64,000 nucleotides of DNA from contig JADIIU010000037.1 in the NCBI GenBank assembly GCA_027603945.1, positions 49,253 through 113,252 of the forward strand. The letters are read 5' to 3'. Made by a program: the position numbers and the translations under genes. Under the pieces are notes generated by a model. It saw only the letters and a program-made list of their open reading frames with translations, was not told where the DNA came from and ran no database searches. Of the stretch, positions 42,677 to 53,403 are shown in pieces. This DNA comes from Terramyces sp. JEL0728 (lineage: Eukaryota > Chytridiomycota > Chytridiomycetes > Rhizophydiales > Terramycetaceae). The first letter of the stretch is position 1, and each line of letters begins with the position of its first letter.

Positions 42677-43675
42677 ATGCTGACAGTAATACCTCACAAT
42701 ACCCAGGTATTTTAAACGTAATGACAGCTGTATAATTGGGACTGCGGTCTTGCATGCATTAGCATGGTACTCCAGGGTATTGGCAAGCGCAACTGCCTGC
42801 CAACTGATTTAATCAAATTATACAATTCAGATTCAGTCTGGACCATCGATTTAGTATATCTATTAAAACATTACGGAGTAGAGGATTTCAGTATTTCATT
42901 GTTAATATAGCCATGTATACCACACACATAGGCGTCAACTGGCAGCACCAAACAACGCCATTTTACAAGGATATACAAAAAGATACGAAGCGAGTCCATT
43001 CGCTCTTTGCTAAGGCACGGGAAAACGATATTCGTGTTGTGCCTTCAAAATTACAAATGGATGATATAAGGAGATTTCTCATGTCGGATAGATACACGTT
43101 AATATTATTGGTAAATTTAAATCTCCTGTCATGTCACTTGTGTAAGGAAAATCAGCGAAAGATGTGGTGGAAATCATTATTTTACAAAAAAGAACGGAAA
43201 GAGCCGGAACAGTCCGCTGTAGTCCCAGTATCAGATGCGATTGATGTTCCTCAGCCAAGTGCACCGTCAACACCTACGCATTCAATGTCGTGGTCAAAAT
43301 CTTCCCCAACTCTTTCAGGAACCAGTTTAAGAGTCCCAAATACGCCGTACACACCTACCGCGATAAGACCGCCAACCCCTAGTACACCTTTATTGAGATC
43401 AAACACAGCTTCTCCAAAGCCAACTTGCATGGGGATGTGCACGTCTTTTGGTAATTATCTTTAACATAGGCAAAAAAGGCTATCAGCTAGTGGTCAGCCC
43501 TGTAGAATTTGTAGGGCATTATATAGTGCTAATAGGATACGACAGAAACACTGATTATTTCTTTTATAGAGATCCCGGGACGGATAGTGAATTGTGCGCG
43601 TTAGCGGGCGACGATTTAGAAACCGCCTTCTGCTCAGAAACCGATCACGATGTTATAGTGGTCAAGATGATGTAG
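42677..43675 (+). CDS. GUCD1-like protein (Guanylate_cyc_2 family, C39-like fold)
   Basis: Exons 42677-42706, 42728-42890, 42911-43450 and 43470-43675 give 312 aa. Homologous to guanylyl cyclase domain-containing protein 1, whose biochemical role is unclear despite its name. Visible: YNWDCGLACISMVL with the conserved Cys, then YTTHIGVNWQH, ILLVNLNLLSCHLC, and GHYIVLIGYDR with the conserved His followed by FFYRDPG. These positions resemble a papain-like/C39 Cys-His-Asp arrangement. Unusual: between SCHLC and GHYIVL there is a basic and then Ser/Thr/Pro-rich insert of roughly 110 residues with many SP/TP sites. The start ATG lies ten codons before the conserved LYNWDCG. Confidence 0.85.
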
Positions 43676-43738
43676 TTATAATATATAGTCTGAACCAGAA
43701 TTTTAGAGCTTGTTTTTCTTTTTTTTTCTCAAAAAAAT

Positions 43739-45873
43739 ATGGCAAAGACAAATCAGAGAAAAAGGAGCTTTGATTCGCCAAAGGAAAAGATTCAAGAGCA
43801 ACAAATAGAAAAGAGAACAAAGGAAGCAACTGTAGTCCATAGATGTCGTTTCATCCATTACCTCTCCGCACCTGTAGTTTCCATGTCGCTCTCCAGTGAA
43901 TACCTTGCAGTCGGGAGGCAAAATGGAACAATCCAGCTGTGGAATCCAAGAGGAAATATCTGGTTTCACGAAAAGGTTGGTTTTAATTAATATAGACTAT
44001 CCCTGGCGTCAAGAACGACTTGGAAGTAGTTTGCTGGGCTGGAAATAGACTATTTTCTGGTGGTTTAGGGGGCACCATCACTGAATACAATCTTACCACA
44101 TTATTACCTAGAGTCACAACCTCAAGTTTTGGAGGTGCCATTTGGTCAATGCAAGTTAACCCATCTCAACAGGTGTTGGCAGTTGGCTGTGAAGATGGAG
44201 TTGTCAGATTATTCAGAATTATTGAAAACGGGTTGGAATTCTTGTCGGCATTAGAAAGACAAAGTACCAGAGTTGTTTCGCTCGCATGGCATCCCCATAA
44301 ACCAATTATTGTATGCGGTTCAACTGAAGGATACCTCAGGGCAATCCATGCAGATACCGGACGTACAGTGCACAGAATGATGGCCAGAAAGGAAAAGGGC
44401 CAGAATACTATCATCTGGAGTGTTTTAGTCTTGAAAGATGGAACTATTGTCACAGGCGATTCCCTTGGAACAGTATCTTTCTGGCATGGCAAAAAAGGTG
44501 TTTTGATTAAATCAATTATTTGCCATGATGCTGATGTGCTTTGTCTTGCAAGCAATTCAGAAGGAAATGTAGTTTTCTCTTCCGGTGTGGACCGAAGAGT
44601 TGCCAAGCTGGTGTATGTTGAAGAAACAACCAGTTGGGTAATCAATGGACATAAGAGATATCAAAACAACGATGTTCGATCTTTATTGTACTTGGAAGAC
44701 AGAAAATGGGACGCTGTCCTGTCTGGCGGTGTCGAAACTGGATTAATAATGTCATTCCCTACTAACGAATTTGATAAAATGTACCAGAGAAGGCTGGGAT
44801 TTATTCCTCACCCAACTCCAATCTCCGTCGCCAAAGACAGACGAATGGTTATGTGCATGAACGACGAGTCGCTGCAAGTGTTCAAAATCGGAACTAAGCA
44901 AATATTGGCGTTTGAAGCAAAGCAAGGTAGGCTTGAAAATGGACAAAAAATCTCTAATCAAAGACACCGTCATTTGTTGACCATCAATGTCAAGGTAATA
45001 TGTACTAATGTAGGGAGAAACGAATAATGTGTCCAGCGATATTGCTCGCAATGGCGAACTGATTGTAGTTTCAGACGCTTACAAGATCAAACTATTCAGA
45101 ATTATATACGACATGGCTGAAAAACCAACAGTTCATGCAATCCACGAACAAGTATTTGATGAATTACCGGGTGCGCTTTTGATGAAATTCTCTCCTGATG
45201 GCAAGAAACTGGCTGTTGTTGGAACAGATTCTATTATTTATTTAATTGACGTTGAATTATTTACACTAATTACCAAATTCACCACCCATGCTGCGGGCTA
45301 TGAATCAAACAAATGGACTAGTGCAACCATTACAAACATTATATTTAGTTCTGACGGCGATTACCTTGTTAGCGGTGATTCTTTGCGCAGAATTGTGTCC
45401 CATTCTTTGAAAACATTCCAGGTAAGTTAGGTTAACAGCAGGTTAAAGTTTTGCCTAAATTCACTCACATGCACACTTCATTTTCCGTGCACCCAGAACA
45501 GCCAGTCATTTGCGTCACCACCACAGTCAATGAAATCTATCTGGTAGACATTGCCACAAATACTTTGACGGACTGGTCTCGTCAATGCAGCCATCAATTA
45601 CCAGCCTATTTCACATCCAGAACAGAAACTATCCTTGGTGTAGTATTTGGAATCAAACCAAATGTCTTGCTGGTATTTGGAAACTCTTACACGCACGTAG
45701 TCGATTTAAATGAAATTGTCGGGCAAAACGATGTGTGGAAAATTGACCACAGATATCAGAGTTTAATTTACTGTGATAAAATCGAAGATGAGCTAATTGT
45801 TATAGAAAGACCTTATCTTCAAATGCTAAGCGAATTGCCCGATGCATTCAACAGCAGATTATCTGGGATATAA
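43739..45873 (+). CDS. UTP4: U3 snoRNP protein UTP4 (Cirhin), WD40 repeats
   Basis: Nucleolar t-UTP/UtpA subunit needed for early 18S pre-rRNA processing. Exons 43739-43975, 43996-44994, 45014-45421 and 45442-45873 (introns 20, 19, 20 nt) give 691 aa, matching Cirhin (686). After a basic N-terminus come WD40 blades: VHRCRFIHYLSAPVVSM, LAVGRQNGTIQLWNP, NRLFSGGLGGTITEY, LAVGCEDGVVRLFRI, VSLAWHPHKPIIVCGSTEG, DSLGTVSFWHGKKG and VVFSSGVDRRVAKL, followed by the second propeller. The combination of blades is diagnostic for UTP4. Start ATG sits after an A/T-rich leader. Confidence 0.93.
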
Positions 45874-45910
45874 TAAACTGAATTTAAATTCTTGTTCCAA
45901 ATCGAGTGAC

Positions 45911-46867
45911 CTACAAGTTTTTATTCTCCACATACTCTTTCAACAGCAATGCAATTTTCTTGCCTCCGCTAGCTGATGGCTCCACTCTTTGCACATAGTC
46001 ATGGGTATCCAACCCGTCCATTGCTTCGTATAACGGCACAGGAATTACCTTTGTTCCTTGAACAGTAATACCACACGTAGCTTGCAAGAAAATCGTTTCA
46101 ATAGCCTTTTGCACCTGGCGGGGATTTCTGGTGTAATTGAGATAAGTCAGCACTGCATCTGCCCATCCTCCTTTTTCTTCCATGTCAGGATAATAAATCA
46201 TGCAGACATAGATGGCACTTGGTTTGGTTTTCGCAGTCAACCGTTCCAGGTAGTTCTTTACCTTTGTGCCAAATAGGCGTTTAAAATAGGGGACGCCAAA
46301 GCACCATTGCGGATAATTTGTCATTGCGAATTGTGTGTTGAAATAGATGAGCATCAACAAATTCAATTGTGTAAATACTGTTGGTCGGAGTGCAATATCG
46401 TTACCACCAATTGAGGTAATTAGGATATCACTTGTTCGAATGTTGTCTCTGATTATGCAATCCGATTCCAATAGCCCATTATCTCTATCGGCAATAGTAG
46501 TTGCTTCTACCGCTGCATTGACCACCAGCGAGTTTGGAATCGTTGTCATAATACTGTAAGACACATCCGGCTTCATTATATTTGGAACAAGGATCTTGCT
46601 GTAGCATGGTGGTATTTCAACATCTCCGTCAATCCAGTGCTTATTATCAAGCGACGAATCTCCGGATAAATAAATGATTGTTTGCTGAGGATATTCTGAA
46701 TGAAAATGGTTGACGGTTGATTGCAAATGGTTGGATAATATACCATGATACAGTGCAAAATATAGAGTTGGACTTATAGGGATGGTGGTCGGTTCTACAT
46801 TGAGTGGATCGTCAGTGACAACCTTGATTGGAATTCTTTTGCCCGAGAGCGCATTCAGAACTGGCAT
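45911..46867 (-). CDS. SGNH/GDSL-type hydrolase-like protein
   Basis: Single-exon 318-aa protein. Blocks of the SGNH fold: IIYLSGDSSLDNKHW (block I Ser within GDS), ILITSIGGNDIALRP (block III GGND), and DTHDYVQRVEPSASGGKKIA near the C-terminus (block V Asp-x-x-His). Similar intracellular proteins occur in protists and other eukaryotes. Esterase or lipase activity is likely but the substrate is unknown. There is no signal peptide. Convergent with UTP4, 37 bp apart. Confidence 0.8.
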   Translation of the reverse strand: MPVLNALSGKRIPIKVVTDDPLNVEPTTIPISPTLYFALYHGILSNHLQSTVNHFHSEYPQQTIIYLSGDSSLDNKHWIDGDVEIPPCYSKILVPNIMKPDVSYSIMTTIPNSLVVNAAVEATTIADRDNGLLESDCIIRDNIRTSDILITSIGGNDIALRPTVFTQLNLLMLIYFNTQFAMTNYPQWCFGVPYFKRLFGTKVKNYLERLTAKTKPSAIYVCMIYYPDMEEKGGWADAVLTYLNYTRNPRQVQKAIETIFLQATCGITVQGTKVIPVPLYEAMDGLDTHDYVQRVEPSASGGKKIALLLKEYVENKNL

Positions 46868-47353
46868 GGTTAATTTTGTGCTTGTTGAATTGGTGGGAAA
46901 AGTCTGTGGGAAAGTACAACAAATTTTCCATTGACATTGAATGATTTTAGCTTATCAAATGTCATAGATCGCACAAGAAAATTGGATTAAAAGATTGTAA
47001 TTCTTTCCATATACCATACTTGGCAATTCAAGTAATCAAATCGATTGCGGATCTCCTCCGCCTCGTTCTCCATATGGATCAAAGTTGGACCAGCAGCTGT
47101 AACAAGAATCCGAGAAGCTGGATTGGAGTTTTGATAGCATTATCGAGTCTAATATTCTGCGGATATCACAGTCCACCAGTGCAACAGGTGGCTGACTAGA
47201 TGACAGCAGTAACTTGATTGGATGGAAAAACACTAAAGGAACACAAAAAGTGGAACGGAAAAGAAAGACGAAATGTGTTTACTGGAAATAAAAGGAGATA
47301 TACTTTATTGAATACACAGAGTTTGTTCTTTTTATCTTTTGATTGCAGCAATC
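46868..47353. other. Intergenic stretch with unassigned ORF fragments
   Basis: 486 bases. On the minus strand a frame around 47020-47160 reads protein-like (SRILVTAAGPTLIHMENEAEE, IRNRFDYLNCQ) but has no clear start or end, and a second minus frame (47036-47233) has no ATG. I could not join them into a gene with short introns. May hold a small multi-exon gene. Confidence 0.3.
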
Positions 47354-47626
47354 TTAAATTATTCGGGTAGCCAGCAGTACATCTATCGATACGTTGTTAG
47401 TTTCCATTTCTCTGAGCGCCAAGGGTATTGCTTTCTGAGCGACACTGAAGGGGTATCCGTTGCGCTCCATTTCCATCATATCTTTAATATTACAATCCTC
47501 TAATCCAAGGGCAACTTTTAGCATTGCGTATTGTAAGAATACTTGAAGGTTATTTATATGGCCTGATACATATCTAGGGTATTTCTTGGCTACTTTCCGT
47601 TTGTCTGCAAAAGATTTCGTCTGCAT
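47354..47626 (-). CDS. Hypothetical protein, 90 aa
   Basis: Single-exon ORF with ATG at 47624-47626. The sequence is amphipathic and helical in character, with no signal peptide or membrane span: basic N-terminus (FADKRKVAKKYPRY), then LKVALGLEDCNIKDM, MEMERNGYPFSVAQKAIPLA, ending in LLATRII. Protein-like composition and a clean ATG support it. Family not recognised. It lies upstream of the SGNH hydrolase on the same strand. Confidence 0.45.
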   Translation of the reverse strand: MQTKSFADKRKVAKKYPRYVSGHINNLQVFLQYAMLKVALGLEDCNIKDMMEMERNGYPFSVAQKAIPLALREMETNNVSIDVLLATRII

Positions 47627-48045
47627 TTAACGTTTGTATTTTTTTGGCGGGTTTTTATATCCTTTGACTGTAGTACAGGGGTTGGATTGCCCCAATGTCA
47701 GTGCGACCTTTCAATTAACAAAAGATATATCAATAAAATAGCTTATTTAGCAGATAGAGGAGTGGTGGGAGGGAATCCGTTTGTCTGCACGTTATCCCCT
47801 TCACTGTTTTTGGGTTGGAGGTGCAATATTCGAAAGCCGAAATCATGCTTGACTTGGCAGGTGAGCCCCACAGCAATTGTAACGATGGCAATGCTGTATT
47901 GGTGTTATACAGCACGCCGAAATCCGCCAGTTTAAAAGGATTTCAACAGTAAACATGATGAGCCATCCTGGGTCTGTGGTCGGATATGGTCCAAGATATA
48001 CTCTTGGATATTTCCTTTTGTTATTTTTTAATCAGGTGGACACTT
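47627..48045. other. Stretch without recognisable gene
   Basis: About 420 bases between the 90-aa ORF and the decayed region. Overlapping short ORFs occur on both strands (47687-47935 plus, 47730-47915 minus), neither with a recognisable motif. Confidence 0.4.
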
Positions 48046-48660
48046 TCACATTTTAAGCACACGACCAACTTCATCGCCCAGATCTGGATTAATGACCTTG
48101 ATTTCTTCTAATATAGCAGTTTAAACCCTTTTAAAGTTAGTTTCAGCACCCGCTAGCATGGCCGATTGGGTGAATAACCACCACGCATCGCACAAGCCAC
48201 AAAGTCTGTAGATATTGGATCAATATTATTCTTTTGTTCCGGTTTCCTGAAAAATGTTGAAGGACCGCCATTGATCCTCGTCAGCCAATTGGAAGCTCAT
48301 CAATAGGATCAATAATCTTCCCTGCTGCTATTGATACTTGTTTATGCAAAATAATGCACGTTCGGCATGAAAGGTGTGACTTGACTGCATGAACGGAAGA
48401 TTAATTTTTATATTACCACCTGAATTTCTAGCAATAGCCGTAGAATTGTAACGGAACTGTTGCTCGGTATTTAATTCAAATTCCAATGGTTCAGTAGTAC
48501 CGGCATGCTATTCTCTGAAACTAATTGGATTACTACAAACATTCCCACCAGTGAATTGTAGTGATGTTGGGATTTTCGCGTTTCCCTTCTATTCTATGGC
48601 TGCACCTATTCAATCAAAACCAACTACGCCAATCTCAGTTCGCATAGAATTAGCATCGTA
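48046..48660 (-). pseudogene. Decayed coding region of unknown family
   Basis: On the minus strand, protein-like pieces follow each other with stops and frame changes between them: MRTEIGVVGFD, PTSLQFTGGNVCSN, EFELNTEQQFRYNSTAIARN, GGNIKINLPFMQSSHTFHAE, IAAGKIIDPIDELPIG, CAMRGGYSPNRP and AILEEIKVINPDLGDEVGRV ending in LKM and TGA. Some breaks could be short introns (one ends just before the last piece, about 48100-48118), but several in-frame stops lack usable splice sites. The pieces lie in one direction and order, so I read it as one degenerate gene. I do not recognise the family. Confidence 0.45.
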
Positions 48661-48874
48661 AGAGATAAAATAACTATAGGAGACCTAAAATAATCAGGCA
48701 ATGTAAGTACATCTAATTATAGCAATTCTTGAAGGATACAAGCTGCCAACGCAATCTCCAAATAGTCCAAATAAAGCTCAAAGATGATTAATATTTATTC
48801 TACTCCATTCCATCAACTTCTAGATCGTTCTTCTGATTTCGCATAAAACGACCGTGTGTTGTTTCAAATTTCAA
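48661..48874. other. Intergenic region upstream of TBCA
   Basis: 214 bases with no supported feature; likely TBCA promoter. Confidence 0.4.
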
Positions 48875-49293
48875 ATGCTCAAAAAGCAATCTGTTGCAAA
48901 AAAGCCTATTACCCTTAGAGACATTAAAATCAAATCCGGGGTTGTCAAGCGGTACCTTTCCTATTAATAGCAAGAACTGGACAGGAACTTGGAATGTATG
49001 AAAAGGAAGCAGAGCAACAGCGACTCCACATTCAGAAATTAAAAGATCAAGATGCTGATATTCATGATATTAACAAACAGGTTATTGATATTTCATAGTA
49101 GAACGAAGTACTAGAGGAAACCTTGATAATGCTGCCAGACTGTAAAAAACGCTTATTCACTGCTTATAAAGATCTCGTAGAAATGCTTCAGGACGTACTT
49201 TGGGATTAATGGTAGGCTTCTGTAGATCACAGTGCGGATGAAGTCGTATTAGCAAAAACTATTGTTGAAAACGCCGCTCCGCTTGTTGCCTAA
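48875..49293 (+). CDS. TBCA: Tubulin-specific chaperone A (TBCA/RBL2)
   Basis: Binds newly folded beta-tubulin in the cytosol and hands it on for heterodimer assembly. Four small exons: 48875-48951, 48975-49080, 49102-49194 and 49216-49293 (introns 23, 21, 21 nt) give 117 aa, typical length. Visible: LRDIKIKSGVVKR, MYEKEAEQQRLHIQKLK, DINKQ then EVLEETLIMLPDCKKRL, AYKDLVEML; the whole is helical as in the three-helix bundle of TBCA. The gene is hidden from simple ORF scans because no exon exceeds 110 nt. Intron 1 must use the second of two nearby AGs to keep frame. Its stop is only 22 bp before the next ATG on the same strand. Confidence 0.92.
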
Positions 49294-49315
49294 TCATTGT
49301 TATGATTGTTTTCAA

Positions 49316-51050
49316 ATGTCTAATAAAGCCCAAAAGCTGTTAAAAACCAAAGATGTTTTGAATAAATACGATTTAGAACTGTGCAGCAATGTTCCCAGGA
49401 AAGCCAGTGTAGAGTTGGAGAGAATCCCACCACGCCATATAATCAAGGTAACCAAAGAAACCTGGAACCCACTGGACGACTATGCGATCTGTAAATCTGC
49501 AAAGCTACAGCCAGATCAGCACGAACAATTCAAACAAAAGATCTTTGGCTACAAAACACCTGTCAAACACAAAGATTTAGACAACAAAGTAGCTGACAAA
49601 CTCACCGCTTCGGCGAAACTAAAGGCAAGATCGAAATATGTAGGCCCAGTTCACAGAATCCCAGTCCGTATCGTTCCAAAACTGCATGTGATAGAAGAAG
49701 AAATCCAAGTTCACGATGATGACTTTTCAATCTCTGATAATTCTTCGTCAATGGGATCATTTGAAAAGCTTGTAAGAGAGATTAATTCGATGGAAACTGG
49801 AATCGAAAATCAGCTGGATGTTTTTCAGAAATTGGTAAAAGAACCTATTGTGAATCGAACAGCCGTTGATGTTTGTAATTTATTTGACTTTGTACGACCA
49901 TTACCTGCATTTTCAAAAATGAATGATGAACTGCTAAGACAAGTGTGTACAGTTGCTCGTATTGATTATTTCCAAAATAGTGATATTGTATGTCAGCCTG
50001 AAGGACTGACGAATATGTGGATGGTTGTCCTGGTTGGAAAATGTCAAATTCGCAAACTGATTGAAACTCAAACTGCCAAGCACTCCAATTATCCGCCGTA
50101 TTTTATCAATCAATCGACTCTTGTACAATTATCCACAGCGGAAAGTATTATTGGTAACAATTGTTGATATTAAGAACCCGGGTGTGAGGTATGCAGTCTG
50201 CTAAAACAAAATCGCTCCAGAGATCAAGTAATTATCCCTCTCCAGGACTGCGTTTTACTGCGACTAGATCTGGATGAATACAGTAGGATTTATAGACATG
50301 TAAGACAAAAAACAAGAGAACACAATTTGAAATTATTTGAAGATATCGATTTCTGCTCTAAAATGAAAATTGAAGATAAAATCACAATGTCTGATGTAAT
50401 ATTAGTTAACCTAGTTTATGACGAATAAAGTATTTAAAAAGGATGATGTTGTGCAACTCTACGGCCAGCATGTCGACAAGATTGGTCTGGTTATAAAAGG
50501 AAAATGTTTGGCATTTGTTACTCTGCCTGATGGAACGATGGTTAAATTAGGAATATTCGAATTAGAAGATTATTTCAATGAGCAATTGTGCTTTATGCAA
50601 ACTACAAATCCGCAATCTTCCAGCTACTTTAATATCAAAGCGCTGGAAGACTTGGAAATAGGTTTCTTTGGGGCTGCAGAACTGCAATCCATAATAGGAA
50701 ACCCAATTGAGCTTTCAGAAATCTCAAGCATGTCGCAGGATCAGTCGGAAATACTGGATATTCAAAAACTAGAACTGCAAGCAAAAGAATGGAAAGTTCT
50801 AAGGAAAAGGCAGATATTAGGATTGATTAAAGAGTGGGAAGGCAATCCAGAAGCCTTAGGAAAGAAGTGGAGAGAGCAACATCAAGCTGTAAAGCCAACA
50901 AAGAATACACCTGTTAAAAAAGAAATATCGGCAGAAAAAGATAAACCTGTGGTGCAAATACTTGAAAGACCTCGTTCGTGTTTGAAACGAAACACTGGCA
51001 GCGCTGGAAAGAGAGTGGTAATTACACTTCCAGATAATAAAACACCATAA
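49316..51050 (+). CDS. Cyclic-nucleotide-binding-domain-like protein
   Basis: Exons 49316-50153, 50175-50395 and 50415-51050 (introns 21 and 19 nt) give 564 aa. A basic N-terminal part (1-180) precedes a CNB-like beta barrel, about residues 183-350: LFDFVRPLPAFSKMNDELLR, DYFQNSDIVCQPEGLTNMWM, VLVGKCQI. A second CNB-like segment lies about 352-450 (VFKKDDVVQLYGQHVDKIGL, VIKGKCLAFVTLPDG, LEDYFNEQL). The canonical phosphate-binding cassette FGE...RAA is not visible in either, so cAMP/cGMP binding is doubtful. The C-terminus is basic. Proteins of this layout occur in flagellated organisms, but a role is not established here. Confidence 0.72.
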
Positions 51051-51056
51051 TATGTC

Positions 51057-51754
51057 CTATATTAATTTTACTCTATTGTCGTATACCAATCGAGAAACAG
51101 AGCTGTATCTAATCATAAAAATATCATCTTTCGCCATCTCAACAGACTCGCTAAAGTTAAGCAATTTTACTCTGATGATGTCTGAACCTGTCCAATATCC
51201 TGCAAAACCCTGATAAACACTGCATCTTCCAGATTAGGTCTCCGTACTACATTAATAACGAATACTCATTTCCGGATCTTTGAGTGATTGTAAATGTGGA
51301 GGCAGTTCCTTAAGAAAAGTATCATGGTGATATTTTCCAACCATTTCGCCAAACCGTTCAGCGTATACTATTTCATCAGAGGACATTTTGAATTGCTCCG
51401 ATGGATCCATTAGACAGTATACGGTGTATTTCTCAATCTTTGCGATCCTGGTTTTAATGTATTTCCTCAGCACGAATTTAATCCTTTCGATCTCTTGTAA
51501 AACAATGTACTGTTCAATCTTTTCTGCTTGATCAGAGCTTTGTAAATCTTCAGCAGTTTCTAGCTTGGATTAGGGCGAGTTACTTGAATTTCTAGCTTGT
51601 GTTTTAATCTTGAAAATATATCCTCTTGGAATGGAAGCAGCTCTGGGGAATGGATTTCATTCAACAGCGCTTGTTTCATCAACTCATAAACATTATCCTG
51701 TATCTGATCCAGTGGGTCAATTCCCAATATTTCATCGAGTTCACTTGCAAGCAT
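51057..51754 (-). CDS. SLD5: GINS complex subunit SLD5
   Basis: Subunit of GINS, which joins CDC45 and MCM2-7 to form the active CMG helicase. Exons 51584-51754, 51266-51563, 51171-51246 and 51057-51150 (introns 20, 19, 20 nt) give 212 aa (human 223). Visible: HSPELLPFQEDIFSRLKHKL, FVLRKYIKTRIAKIEKY, ELPPHLQSL, then RRPNLEDAVFIRVL and the C-terminal beta domain ending YDNRVKLI. The Met at 51754 is the first in frame; the open frame above lacks another ATG. It ends 6 bp from the end of the convergent CNB-like gene. Confidence 0.92.
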
Positions 51755-51788
51755 TTCAAGATTAAGTTTCCGGACAAGCAAAACTATT

Positions 51789-52454
51789 TTATTCAGCAGT
51801 AACAGGTTTAGGGACTAGTCCCAAAAGATTTGGATCTCCAACAGTTTTAGTGTACCCAGACTTTGGAAAGATTAATTCTACTGGCATTTCCATTTCATAG
51901 TCATTCTTGAAAACTCCAACAATCTTGTGGTCTGCGTGGACAATTTCTCCAGGCCCGTTCAATAGGCCATTGACCCAGGCACCACTCTTTTTGCCGCCTG
52001 AAGCATACAAGTAGGTTCCTAAATTAATAGTAGGGTACCTTTTCCGTGTTTGACATCTGCCAGCCATTCTCCTTGAAAGACATCGCCATTTCCGTATAAA
52101 TATACACCATGGCCATTTCTTTTGCCTTCCGCGAATTCACCATTATATTTAGAGCCGTCAGGGTACACAAATAAACCAGTGCCGTGTCGAGCATTATCTC
52201 GGAATTGCCCCTTGTAGCGATGTCCGGCAAACATCAATTATCGGTTACCTTTCCATTTATAAACTCCTTCGCCATTTCTCTTTCCATTGGCGTAGACTCC
52301 TTCGTATGTATCTCCGTTTGGAAAAGTATTCTTTCCCTTGCCGTGTCTTTCTTTTTGAGCATTGCGCTCCCCTTCGTAAACCTTATTAATATGAATCTAC
52401 CCCAACAATTGGGATTTCTTCCTTCTCTCCTGATTCAGAACCTGCGTCAGACAT
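51789..52454 (-). CDS. MORN-repeat protein
   Basis: Exons 52401-52454, 52249-52381, 52039-52227 and 51789-52018 give 201 aa. After an acidic N-terminus ([13 protein letters not shown]) there are at least four or five MORN repeats: [70 protein letters not shown] and [16 protein letters not shown] repeats bind membranes or act as scaffolds, often in flagella and cytokinesis. The intron at 52228-52248 must end in TG, not AG, to keep both reading frame and the MORN register; the nearest downstream AG would shift the frame. Confidence 0.85.
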
Positions 52455-52599
52455 TCCAGTTTCGCGTTAAAATTTAAATTGTTTATTACGCATATTCAAT
52501 ACATTTGAAAAGCGGCAGCAGTTTTAAATGTAGAGTGGGATTGGGGTTTGGTAGAGCCACTAACTAAACAGCCAAAATCTTTGACCGCAATTCATAATC

Positions 52600-53306
52600 A
52601 TGAACTTTTTCAAGTATTTTCAAACTAACCAGTAAATTTCAAAAGATAAAGAAATCCGGATCGAAACCACTGTTTCTAATAGAACCATATCAGTCCTCCA
52701 CCTTAGTGAACGGTTCTTTTCGAAAAATAGCAGCACTACCAAAATATGTAGATGAGAACGAATGGATAGCGTCTAACAGTACAAATATCTTAACTATTAG
52801 CTCAGGATTTCGTTACTTTTATCGGATTGTTTTATGGGACAATTGTAGAGTTTTGCCACCATGAAACATGTCCAGTGATGGTAATTTATTCTGATATTAG
52901 AGTGCTGGGCCGTCATCAGAATATTTTTGGGTTGATTCGCAAAAGAGAAATGTAAAAATACCAGCCGTTCAGTATATTGATTATGTGTTTTCATGGGTAC
53001 AGACAGTTGTCACGGATGAAGTCGTATTTCCAACCAAAGCAGGTATTGGCTGGCTAATTAGGTGTTGAGTTTCCTAGAGACTTTCTTGGCACAGTCAGAG
53101 TGATTTTCAAGCAGTTGTTCAGAGTGCTGTGTCATATTTACCACCACCACTATGAAATGATCTTGAATCTTAATGAAGAGGCGCATCTGAATACTCTGTT
53201 TGCTCACTTTGTATGCTTTGCAAAGGAGTTTGATTTGATTGAAAAGAAAGAGTATTTGCCGATGCAGGAATTTATCGAGGCACTGGAAAGCTTTGGCAGA
53301 ATTTAA
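52600..53306 (+). CDS. MOB kinase activator family protein
   Basis: Adaptor that binds and activates NDR/LATS kinases in mitotic exit and polarity pathways. Exons 52600-52613 (14 nt), 52633-52778, 52801-52880, 52901-53042 and 53062-53306 give 208 aa, family length. Visible: LPKYVDENEWIASNTQDFVT, GLFYGTIVEFCHHETCPVMS with zinc-ligand Cys, AGPSSEYFWVD, QYIDYVFSWVQTVVTDEVVF, and RVLCHIYHHHYEMI with the His ligands, then EEAHLNTLFAHFVCFAKEFD. It could be MOB1 or a MOB2-like paralogue; the C-terminus (EALESFGRI) does not settle it. Confidence 0.93.
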
Positions 53307-53403
53307 TAAATAGGTTGTATTGTATTCGGCAGTCGTAAGCAAGTATTATATGTAGCAGCTACTATTCGAACCAACTTGAGCACTGTAACCTACAAATGCA
53401 AAT

